From an uncultured Bacilli bacterium (GTDB lineage Bacteria > Bacillota_I > Bacilli_A > RF39 > UBA660), in the NCBI GenBank assembly GCA_944363605.1, contig CALVUM010000079.1, positions 1 to 32,659 of the forward strand: a DNA stretch of 32,659 nt. Reading direction: 5' to 3'. Positions within the stretch are counted from its first letter, which is position 1. Every line of letters starts with the position of its first letter. Position numbers and translations under genes: made by a program. Below the pieces are notes generated by a model. The model was not told the DNA's origin, did not search any database, and saw only the letters and a list, made by a program, of their open reading frames with translations. Positions 24,460 through 31,755 of the stretch are shown in pieces.

Positions 24460-25416
24460 ATGAAAACAATAAGCATAATGGTTCCTACATATAATGAAGA
24501 AGAAAATGTCGAGTTAATGTATCAAGCCTTAAAAGAAATGTTTAAAAAAGATTTACCAAAGTATCAATATGAAATTCTTTTTATTGATAATAAATCAAAA
24601 GATAATACAAGAAAACTCATAAGAAAAATCTGTGAAAAAGACCAAAATGTTAAAGCAATTTTTAATGCTCAAAATTTTGGACAATTTAACAGTCCTTATT
24701 ATGGATTAATTTCTACAACAGGTGATTGTACAATAAGTGTCGCGGCAGATTTTCAAGACCCAGTAGATATGATCCCCAAATTTGTAAAAGAATGGGAAAA
24801 TGGGTATAAAATAGTTATTGGAATAAAAAACAAAAGCGAAGAGAGTAAAATCGTTTATTTATTAAGAAGTTTATATTATAAGCTAATTAAAAAATTTTCC
24901 GAAGTAGAACAAATAGAGCATTTTACTGGCTTTGGCTTATATGATAAAGAATTTATTAAAGTATTAAGAGAGCTAGATGATCCAGAACCATATCTAAGAG
25001 GAATAGTTTCAGAACTTGGATTTGAAAGAAAAGAAATGCCTTTCACACAACCAAAAAGAGAAAGAGGAAAGTCAAGCAACAATTGGTATCGTCTATATGA
25101 TGGTGCTATGCTTGGTATAACATCCTACACGAAAATTGGTTTAAGAATTGCCACGATTATTGGATTTATCGTTTCCTTTCTTTCTATAATAGTTGCCATA
25201 GTATACTTGATATTAAAACTTTGCATGTGGAACTCATTCCAAGCCGGAATAGCTCCATTAATTATCGGAGTATTTTTCCTAGGCGGTTTACAAATATTTT
25301 TTATCGGATTTTTAGGAGAATATATTCTAAAAATCAATCAACGAGTTATGCATAGACCTTTAGTTGTGGTTGAAGAAAAAATAAACTTTAAAGAATCAAA
25401 AAGAGAAATGAATTAG
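24460..25416 (+). CDS. gtrB: GtrB-type polyprenyl-phosphate sugar synthase (copy 1)
   Basis: A 318-aa GT2 enzyme of the DPM/GtrB group that makes undecaprenyl-phosphate-linked sugar from a nucleotide sugar. Motifs: MVPTYNEEENVE at the start, FIDNKSKDNT with Asp, and VAADFQDP (96-103) as the DXD region. The KRERGKSSNNWYRLYDG block precedes two C-terminal helices (about 230-255 and 265-290). The DGS usually seen after the first Asp is changed to DNKS in this copy. AGAGGAGAAG precedes ATG 24460, 13 bases after the GT-C stop. It completes the GtrA/GT-C/GtrB module. Confidence 0.9.
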   Translation: MKTISIMVPTYNEEENVELMYQALKEMFKKDLPKYQYEILFIDNKSKDNTRKLIRKICEKDQNVKAIFNAQNFGQFNSPYYGLISTTGDCTISVAADFQDPVDMIPKFVKEWENGYKIVIGIKNKSEESKIVYLLRSLYYKLIKKFSEVEQIEHFTGFGLYDKEFIKVLRELDDPEPYLRGIVSELGFERKEMPFTQPKRERGKSSNNWYRLYDGAMLGITSYTKIGLRIATIIGFIVSFLSIIVAIVYLILKLCMWNSFQAGIAPLIIGVFFLGGLQIFFIGFLGEYILKINQRVMHRPLVVVEEKINFKESKREMN

Positions 25417-25425
25417 GAGAAGTAT

Positions 25426-26292
25426 ATAAATAATAAATTAAATAATATGATTACTGAATTTTTAGAAAACACAGATGTTAAAGACTAAAAAGAACTAAAT
25501 GAAAAATTACAAGAATTTATTGACAAATATAATGATGGAGAAATAGATTATGAAAATACTCCATTAGACGACGCTAATGAACTCTTAGAAAAAGCAGAAA
25601 ATGCCAAAACTAAAAATCAAGCAATCAAGTTAGCCAAAAAAGCCTATGAAATGTGTCCTGCTTGTTTTGATGCCATATTATTTCAATTAGAATTAGAAGA
25701 AAGCCTTCTTGAGTGTGAAAAAATGCTTAATGAAGGATTAGAATTTGAAAAAGAAAGATTAAAGAAAGAAGGATATTTTAGTAAAGAAACGATTGGTCGG
25801 TTTTATGGTGTTTTAGGAACTAGACCGTATATAAGAGGATTATATAAAAAAGCTCAAATTTTATTAGATGAGGGAAAGGTCAAACTGGCAAAAGAAGTCT
25901 GCTTGGAAATTCTTAAATTAAATGAAAATGATAATACAGGTGCTAGATATGTATTGATGGCTATATATGCCTATTTAGAAGAAGAAAAAGAACTTTTAAA
26001 AATCGTTAAAAAATATCCAGAAGAGGCATTGGAAGTATTATATCCTCAATTTGCACTTTACTATAAATTAGGAAAAAATAAAGAAGCAAAAGCTTTGTTA
26101 AAAAGAATGAATAAAGCAAATCCTTATTTTATAAAAGTTTATAATGGAACGCTTAAAGAAGAAGATATGGAATATGATGGAAGTTATCAAAAAGGAAGAA
26201 TGTCCGAAGTGGTTATGTATTTTGAAGAATATACTTTTTTACTTATGACAATGATCAATGCTTCAGAATTTATTTTAAAAAATAGTAAATAA
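25426..26292 (+). pseudogene. TPR-repeat protein pseudogene (ST7-like), start lost and nonsense codon
   Basis: A well-placed AGGAGAAG (25415-25422) is followed at normal spacing by ATA (25426-25428) instead of ATG, and the same frame then meets TAA at 25486-25488. Beyond it the frame is open to 26292 and clearly coding: 68 codons upstream of the first possible restart ATG (25651) read as a charged helical protein continuous with the rest. No ribosome binding site precedes 25651. The product resembles the ST7-like/TPR proteins of Bacillota: LGTRPYIRGLYKKAQILL, LKLNENDNTGARYVL, and a Gly-x-x-x-Glu ending with Asn-Pro-Tyr. Two independent lesions make a decayed gene likely; a truncated product from 25651 is a weaker option. 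It directly follows gtrB copy 1. Confidence 0.75.
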
Positions 26293-26438
26293 CATAGTAT
26301 TTTAATATAGAACTTGTAAAAAGAATTTTAGTTATCCTTTATAAGGAATTTACATAAAAATTCGACAATACAACTCATTATGCGACAAAACTTATCAAAA
26401 AAAGCTCTTGATAGAAAAGAAAAGAGTCTATAGAATAT

Positions 26439-26458
26439 CTCTCCAAGAAAGAGGAGAG
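26439..26458 (+). promoter_or_regulatory. Hairpin that hides the Rpn ribosome binding site
   Basis: CTCTCC (26439-26444) pairs with GGAGAG (26453-26458) across an 8-base loop, with one more T-A pair outside. GGAGAG is the ribosome binding site of the gene starting at 26465, so the stem would reduce its translation. Confidence 0.5.
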
Positions 26459-26464
26459 AATTTT

Positions 26465-27307
26465 ATGATTGAAACAAAAGAAAAATTTTATACAGCGAAA
26501 TATGACCGAGTTTTTAAAGAAATCTTCTTAAAAGAAGAAAATGAAGATTTATTAAAAAAACTTTTAAAAGTTGCTTTAAAAGAAGTTTCTATAAAAGAAA
26601 TTAAAAAAGTGTTAAATACGGAAAAGAATGTGAGGAATATTCATGTTCGAAGAAAATATGTCGATGTCTTATTAGAAACAGATATTGGTTTAGTGGCAAT
26701 TGAGTTAAATAGTACAGTAAAAGATTATTTGCACGTGCGAAATCTTGCCTACCAATGTGATACCTATTCTCATTACACCGAAACTGGCGAATACTACCGT
26801 GAAGACATTTATATTATTCAAATTAATTTGACTTACGGAATAAAAAATGATGAAGAAATAATGAGAGTTTATGAAATCCAAGATAAGACTCAGAAAAAGT
26901 TTGTCGAAAACTTCCAAGTTATTGAATACAATATGGACAAAGTCATGAAGTATTGGTATACTAAGGACGAGAAAAAGATAAAGGAATACTTATATTTAAT
27001 TCTGCTTGATTTAGGAAAAGAAGAATTAGAAGAAGTAGCAAAGGAAAGTCTGGAGGTAGAGAAATATATGAAAGATTTAGAAAAAGTGAATGAAGACCCA
27101 AGATTCAGAGAATTTATGACCAAAGAAGAAGATGAAAGAAAAATTAGAAATACCGAATTATATGCAGCCAGAGAAGAAGGTCTTAGTCAAGGATTTTTAC
27201 AAGGAAAAATCGAAATTGCTAAAAACTTATTAGGGATACTCTCAATAGAAGAGATATCAAAAGCTACCGGCTTAGAAATAGAAGAAATCAAGAAATTAGA
27301 ATCTTGA
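26465..27307 (+). CDS. Rpn-family PD-(D/E)XK nuclease / putative transposase-like protein
   Basis: A 280-aa protein of the Rpn (recombination-promoting nuclease, PD-(D/E)XK_2, PF12784) family. The start FYTAKYDRVFKEIFLKEEN is typical. The nuclease core shows YVDVLLET with Asp67, and VAIELN with Glu80 and Asn82 in place of the usual Lys or Gln. The C-terminal end, a helical IEIAKNLLGILSIEEISKAT with a short helix-turn-helix look, is also common in the family. Family members studied so far are DNA endonucleases that promote recombination; some act in defence. ATG 26465 follows AGGAGAG (26452-26458), and a hairpin covers that site. An upstream TTG at 26408 in frame is rejected. The stop lies in a terminator stem. 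It sits in an accessory stretch between two GtrB modules. Confidence 0.85.
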   Translation: MIETKEKFYTAKYDRVFKEIFLKEENEDLLKKLLKVALKEVSIKEIKKVLNTEKNVRNIHVRRKYVDVLLETDIGLVAIELNSTVKDYLHVRNLAYQCDTYSHYTETGEYYREDIYIIQINLTYGIKNDEEIMRVYEIQDKTQKKFVENFQVIEYNMDKVMKYWYTKDEKKIKEYLYLILLDLGKEELEEVAKESLEVEKYMKDLEKVNEDPRFREFMTKEEDERKIRNTELYAAREEGLSQGFLQGKIEIAKNLLGILSIEEISKATGLEIEEIKKLES

Positions 27308-27314
27308 TTTTTTT
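27285..27314 (+). terminator. Terminator of the Rpn gene
   Basis: AAATCAAG (27285-27292) pairs perfectly with CTTGATTT (27303-27310) over a 10-base loop, and the T run continues to 27314. It overlaps the stop codon. Confidence 0.85.
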
Positions 27315-27415
27315 ATGTAAAAATAAAACATTTAAATTGATTTTATTTATTTTTGCAAACATTATACTAAAAATAAGAGTCTATTGCTTTTTTCCTTTAT
27401 TTATGTAAAAATAAA
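27312..27415. repeat. Pair of 16-bp direct repeats before GtrB copy 2
   Basis: The 16-mer TTTATGTAAAAATAAA occurs at 27312-27327 and again at 27400-27415. The 72 bases between them contain a TATACT and no gene. Being A/T-rich, the repeat may be chance, but an exact 16-base match so close is notable. Confidence 0.6.
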
Positions 27416-27437
27416 CCTAGGAAGTGAGCTTAAATAA

Positions 27438-28394
27438 ATGGAAAAAGTATTATATGTTGTTACTACTTGCTATAACGAAGAAGAAGTACTCGAAGAAACA
27501 TCTAAACAAATAGATAAAAAATTAAAAGATTTAATAAAAGAAAAGAAAATTTCCAAAAAAAGCAAAGTAATGTTTGTAAATGATGGTTCAAAAGATAAAA
27601 CTTGGGAAAAAATTCTTGAATTGCATCAAAGAAATTCTCTTTTTACTGGTATCTGTTTATCTAGAAATAAAGGGCATCAAAATGCTTTATTGGCAGGGCT
27701 TTTAACTGCAAAAAAATATGCAGATGTAGTAATTAGTATGGATGCCGATCTACAAGATGATATCAATGCAATCAATGAGATGATTGATAAATACCTTAAT
27801 GGTTGTGATATTATCTACGGAGTAAGAAGCTCACGAAAAAAAGATAGTTGGTTTAAAAGATTCAGTGCAGAAGCTTTTTATAAAATCATGAAATTTTTAG
27901 GAGTCAACATCGTATTTAATCATGCCGATTATAGACTAACTAGTAAAAGAGTTTTAGATGCTTTAGAAGGATATGAAGAAGTAAATCTATTTTTGAGAGG
28001 AGTTTTTCCTTTAATAGGATACAAAAGCGATGTTGTCTATTATGAAAGAAACAAAAGATTTGCTGGGGAAAGTAAATATCCTTTAAAGAAAATGCTTCAC
28101 TTTGCTTGGGACGGCATAACTTCTTTCAGTGTGAAACCAATTCGTTTAATTTTAAATTTAGGAATTTTAATATTTATTATTAGTCTATTTGTAACTATTT
28201 ATTGCATTATTGTGAAATTATTTGGCTATACCGTCGATGGCTGGACATTCCTCGCATGCTCAATTTGGTTAGTAGGCGGAGTACAGATGCTTTCTTTAGG
28301 AATAGTAGGCGAATACATTGGAAAAATCTATAGTGAAACCAAAAAAAGACCAAGATATCACCTCGCGAGAAATTTGGAGGAAGAAAATGATTAA
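27438..28394 (+). CDS. gtrB: GtrB-type polyprenyl-phosphate sugar synthase (copy 2)
   Basis: A 318-aa GT2 enzyme of the GtrB/YkoT group. Motifs: VTTCYNEEEVLEE at the start, FVNDGSKDKT with the donor Asp, SMDADLQDD (residues about 107-115), NHADYRLTSKRVLDAL and RFAGESKYPLKKML before two C-terminal helices (about 235-260 and 268-292). It differs clearly from the copy at 24460 and is closer to the copy at 30684 in its active-site motifs. The ribosome binding site is AGGAAGTGAG, also present before the copy at 30684. It overlaps the following GT-C gene by eight bases, so those two form a pair that lacks its own GtrA. Confidence 0.92.
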   Translation: MEKVLYVVTTCYNEEEVLEETSKQIDKKLKDLIKEKKISKKSKVMFVNDGSKDKTWEKILELHQRNSLFTGICLSRNKGHQNALLAGLLTAKKYADVVISMDADLQDDINAINEMIDKYLNGCDIIYGVRSSRKKDSWFKRFSAEAFYKIMKFLGVNIVFNHADYRLTSKRVLDALEGYEEVNLFLRGVFPLIGYKSDVVYYERNKRFAGESKYPLKKMLHFAWDGITSFSVKPIRLILNLGILIFIISLFVTIYCIIVKLFGYTVDGWTFLACSIWLVGGVQMLSLGIVGEYIGKIYSETKKRPRYHLARNLEEEND

Positions 28395-30006
28395 AGCACT
28401 TTCTATTATTTTTACTATAATAACTATCTTACTTATTCTATTTTTATGGAAGAAATCGTCAAATAAACCAAATGAAAAAAAGATAGATAAAATCTATAAA
28501 AGGGCAATACTTATCTTAGCTGGACTTTTTGTTTTCCTTCTAACATTTAATTTAGGAAATATTCCAAATGGCCTTCATGTGGACGAAGCAGGAATGGCTT
28601 ATGACGCAATGAATTTAAGTAGATATGGTGTCGATCGTTTTTTATATAAAAATCCGGTTTACTTTATTAACTTTGGTGGTGGACAAAACGCATTATACAC
28701 ATATCTTGCTACCATCATGATTAAAATCTTTGGCTATAGTATAGAAACTTTAAGATTACCAGCTATTCTTTTAGCTTTTCTATCCGCATTCTGTCTTGTT
28801 TCCATGATAAAAAAAGAAAAAGGCAAAAAAGAAGCTTTAATCGCCTTATTTCTCCTATGTGTTCTTCCATTTTCCATTATGCACTCAAGATGGGGATTAG
28901 AATCTTATTTGTTTTTTCCAATGATAATCATTTCGTGTTATCTACTACTTAATGCGTTAAAAAAACAAAAGAAACTTTGGTTCATACTCTCTGGTCTAAG
29001 TCTTGGTTTAACCCTATACACCTATGCCATATCTTATCTAATTTTACCTATTTTTTTAGCCATCATTTTGCTCTATACTTTAAAAAATAAAAAAATTAAA
29101 TGGAGTGAACTTTTCTGTCTAAGTATTCCTTTAGCCATTTTAGCTTTACCTTTAATATTGATGCTCGCGGTTAACAACGGCCTAATTAACGAGATAAAAA
29201 CCCCAATTCTTTCTATTCCTAAAATGTTTTTCTATCGAGGAAGTGAATTTAGTTTACAAAATATTTTAAATAATCTGAATCTTTTTGAAATATTATTCTC
29301 AAGTGATGGGTTAATTTACAATTCATTTAAAGAATTTGGAACTCTTTACTATTTTAGTATTCCATTTTGTATCTATGGTTTTATAATAACTTGTCAAAAA
29401 ACAATTCAAGCTATCAAAGAAAAAAATATCAACTTAGATTTTATAGTTTCAAGCCTGTTTATTTCGGTTTTATTAATAACCTTAACCTTAGATGGCCCGA
29501 ATATTAATCGGGCAAACGCGATATACTTTCCATTAATTTATTTTATCGTTATCGGAATAAGCACTTTACTATTTAAGAAAAACTGGACGAGCTATATTAT
29601 TTTGCCTATGTATCTTACGATGTTTCTTTTCTTTGGCCATTACTACTTTAAAGATTACCCCAAAGAAGTTCATGATACCTATTTTTTTGTCACTCAAGAA
29701 GATGTAGAGTCAGCACTTAGATTTGCAAATAGTCAAGATCCATCAAAAATCTATGTGATTGATGAAGGATATCATCAACCTTATATTTATACAGTGCTCG
29801 CATTAGAAATGGATCCTTATACATTTAATGAAAAGAAGGTAATGGATGGAATAGATATCATATCAATCGATAAATATTTCTTTCGTTTAGATGAAATAAA
29901 AAAAGGAAATATTTACATCTTTTTAAAAGAAAACCAGATTCCAGAGGAAATAAAAACAAAGAATTTTAACCAATTGTCTTTTGGAAGCTCAACTCTTTAC
30001 TATTAA
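28387..30006 (+). CDS. GT-C type glycosyltransferase (PMT/ArnT-like)
   Basis: A 539-aa polytopic membrane protein with about 11 helices. After two N-terminal helices, the first outside loop carries NGLHVDEAGMAYDAMNL (near residues 57-73), an acidic Asp-Glu motif placed like the catalytic one of PMT_2/ArnT/GT83-type GT-C enzymes. A short extracellular domain at the C-terminus (about 425-539) follows the last helix. Such enzymes use undecaprenyl-phosphate sugars on the outer face, which suits the directly upstream GtrB. ATG 28387 follows TTGGAGG (28374-28380); the longer frame from 28318 lies within gtrB and is rejected. Codons use more C than those of the neighbours on either side. The acceptor is unknown: glycan or protein are both possible. 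Confidence 0.82.
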   Translation: MIKALSIIFTIITILLILFLWKKSSNKPNEKKIDKIYKRAILILAGLFVFLLTFNLGNIPNGLHVDEAGMAYDAMNLSRYGVDRFLYKNPVYFINFGGGQNALYTYLATIMIKIFGYSIETLRLPAILLAFLSAFCLVSMIKKEKGKKEALIALFLLCVLPFSIMHSRWGLESYLFFPMIIISCYLLLNALKKQKKLWFILSGLSLGLTLYTYAISYLILPIFLAIILLYTLKNKKIKWSELFCLSIPLAILALPLILMLAVNNGLINEIKTPILSIPKMFFYRGSEFSLQNILNNLNLFEILFSSDGLIYNSFKEFGTLYYFSIPFCIYGFIITCQKTIQAIKEKNINLDFIVSSLFISVLLITLTLDGPNINRANAIYFPLIYFIVIGISTLLFKKNWTSYIILPMYLTMFLFFGHYYFKDYPKEVHDTYFFVTQEDVESALRFANSQDPSKIYVIDEGYHQPYIYTVLALEMDPYTFNEKKVMDGIDIISIDKYFFRLDEIKKGNIYIFLKENQIPEEIKTKNFNQLSFGSSTLYY

Positions 30007-30031
30007 AGAAACAAAAAACACATTTTATAAT
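30003..30031 (+). promoter_or_regulatory. Possible promoter of the small nuclease-like gene
   Basis: A perfect TATAAT (30026-30031) with a weak -35, TTAAAG (30003-30008), at 17 bases. Confidence 0.4.
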
Positions 30032-30069
30032 TTTTAAATATATGGTATCTAGAAATGAGGATTTTATAA

Positions 30070-30597
30070 ATGGTAAAATTATTAGAATTAATTAATAAAA
30101 CGTTAGACATGTTATATGATAAAGAAGCTTACATTTTTCAGAATGATACATCTGAAAAAAATATGGTTTTTCATTTTTCTCGTTATTTTATTGATATGTT
30201 AAAAGACATAAATTATAATGATTTGTCAGTGGACTGTGAATATAATAAAAATGCATTAAGCGAACACAAATACAAAGAGATTATATATAATTATGATAAA
30301 AAGTCACATAAAATTTATCCGGACTTAATCCTTCATAAGCGCGGAAGTAATGATAGTAATATACTTGCAATTGAGTTTAAAAAGCATACGAATCATAGTC
30401 GAAAAGCCATAGAAAAAGACAGCTTAAAACTAAAAGCATTAACTAGTGAACAAGGTGAATTTAAATATAAAATAGGATTATTCATTACTTTAGGAAAAAC
30501 TAGAGAAAGAGTAAAAATAAAAAAATACATAAATGGTAAGGAGGTTATAGAAAGTAAAAATAAATTGAATAATCAAAAAATAAAATGTAAATGTTAA
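30070..30597 (+). CDS. Small PD-(D/E)XK nuclease-like protein
   Basis: A 175-aa soluble protein. The segment YPDLILHKRGS (83-93) followed by ILAIEFKKH (98-106) gives the PD-(D/E)XK arrangement, with Asp85, Glu102 and Lys104 as the likely metal-binding and catalytic residues. A helix at about residues 30-45 has the position of the first active-site helix in such folds. The C-terminal 30 residues are Lys/Asn-rich and end in Cys-Lys-Cys. No target-recognition domain, methylase or antitoxin is encoded beside it. ATGAGG (30055-30060) lies nine bases before the ATG. Standing between a GT-C gene and a GtrB gene, it looks like an inserted accessory gene, perhaps of a defence type. The fold is supported by the motif; the function is not. 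Confidence 0.65.
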   Translation: MVKLLELINKTLDMLYDKEAYIFQNDTSEKNMVFHFSRYFIDMLKDINYNDLSVDCEYNKNALSEHKYKEIIYNYDKKSHKIYPDLILHKRGSNDSNILAIEFKKHTNHSRKAIEKDSLKLKALTSEQGEFKYKIGLFITLGKTRERVKIKKYINGKEVIESKNKLNNQKIKCKC

Positions 30598-30683
30598 GAA
30601 TTAATAATACTATTTTTATGAAAAAAGTAATATATTGTTAAAATTTCAAAAAAATTTGATAAAATAAAGTTAGGAAGTGACAT

Positions 30684-31616
30684 ATGAAAAAAATTAGTGT
30701 TATCGTCTCTTGTTATAATGAGGAAGAATCCTTACCACTTTTTTATAAAGAAATAAAAAAAGTGATGGAAGAATTAAAGAAATATGAATTTGAGCTTATT
30801 TTTGTAAATGATGGTTCAAAAGATAATACGTTAAAAATTATTAAAGAAATCCATCAACATGATAAAAGAGTACGCTATGTGTCTTTCTCAAGAAACTTTG
30901 GAAAAGAAGCCGCGATGTTAGCCGGACTTGACTATTCAACTGGTGATTATGTGACGCTTATGGATGCTGATTTACAAGATCCACCGCAAATGCTACCAGA
31001 AATGTTAAAATATATTGAGGAAGAAAACTATGACTGTGTGGGCACTAGAAGAGTAAGTAGAAAAGGCGAGCCACCAATAAGAAGTTTCTTTGCAAGAAGA
31101 TTCTACAAAATTATCAATCGCATGAGTAAAGTAGAAATGGTTGATGGAGCAAGAGATTATAGACTTATGACAAGACAGATGGTTGATTCGATAATTTCGT
31201 GTCGTGAATATAATCGATATTCAAAAGGATTATGGAGCTTTGTTGGATATAAAACGAAATGGTTAGAATTTGAAAATGTAAAAAGAATTGCTGGCGAAAC
31301 AAAATGGTCTTTTTGGAAATTATTTAAATATGCAATTGAAGGAATCGTAGCCTTTACAACAGCTCCTCTCACAATCGCTGCTTTTTTAGGTATTCTTTTT
31401 TGCTTTGTAGCTTTTATTATGATAATTGTAATTATTTGTAAAACTCTAATTTGGGGCGACCCAGTAGGGGGATGGCCCAGTCTTGCATGCATCATAATTT
31501 TTGTGAGTGGAATCCAATTATTTTTCATGGGAATATTTGGTAAATACCTAGCTAAAACTTATTTAGAGACCAAAAGAAGACCAATTTATATAGTAAAAGA
31601 AACGGAAAACAGTTAA
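30684..31616 (+). CDS. gtrB: GtrB-type polyprenyl-phosphate sugar synthase (copy 3)
   Basis: A 310-aa GT2 enzyme. Motifs: VIVSCYNEEESLP at the start, FVNDGSKDNT, TLMDADLQDPPQ (near 91-102), the GARDYRLMTRQMVDSI block and RIAGETKWSFWKLFKYA before two C-terminal helices (about 225-250 and 262-290). This is the classic GtrB/bactoprenol glucosyltransferase layout and the most canonical of the three copies here. AGGAAGTGA is the ribosome binding site. It has no GtrA or GT-C partner within reach on this side; a strong terminator follows. It may supply donor to the GtrA or GT-C proteins encoded upstream. Confidence 0.92.
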   Translation: MKKISVIVSCYNEEESLPLFYKEIKKVMEELKKYEFELIFVNDGSKDNTLKIIKEIHQHDKRVRYVSFSRNFGKEAAMLAGLDYSTGDYVTLMDADLQDPPQMLPEMLKYIEEENYDCVGTRRVSRKGEPPIRSFFARRFYKIINRMSKVEMVDGARDYRLMTRQMVDSIISCREYNRYSKGLWSFVGYKTKWLEFENVKRIAGETKWSFWKLFKYAIEGIVAFTTAPLTIAAFLGILFCFVAFIMIIVIICKTLIWGDPVGGWPSLACIIIFVSGIQLFFMGIFGKYLAKTYLETKRRPIYIVKETENS

Positions 31617-31651
31617 CCAAAATTAATTTTAATAAAGTTTTTACTAAATAT

Positions 31652-31686
31652 AAAAAATATAAAGCTATCAAAACTTTATATTTTTT
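31652..31686. terminator. Strong bidirectional terminator
   Basis: AAAAAATATAAAG (31652-31664) pairs perfectly with CTTTATATTTTTT (31674-31686) around a 9-base loop. It can stop GtrB copy 3 (plus) and the convergent surface-protein gene (minus). Confidence 0.88.
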
Positions 31687-31755
31687 GTTTTAAAAAAATA
31701 ATTTGTTTCAACTTTTGGTAGTTTAGATTGTTTGTACTACAAATTATCAGGAATA

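Noticed and set aside
25486-25488. TAA read through or recoded in the TPR gene
   Set aside because: No recoding signal is seen, and the start codon is also lost, so decay is simpler.
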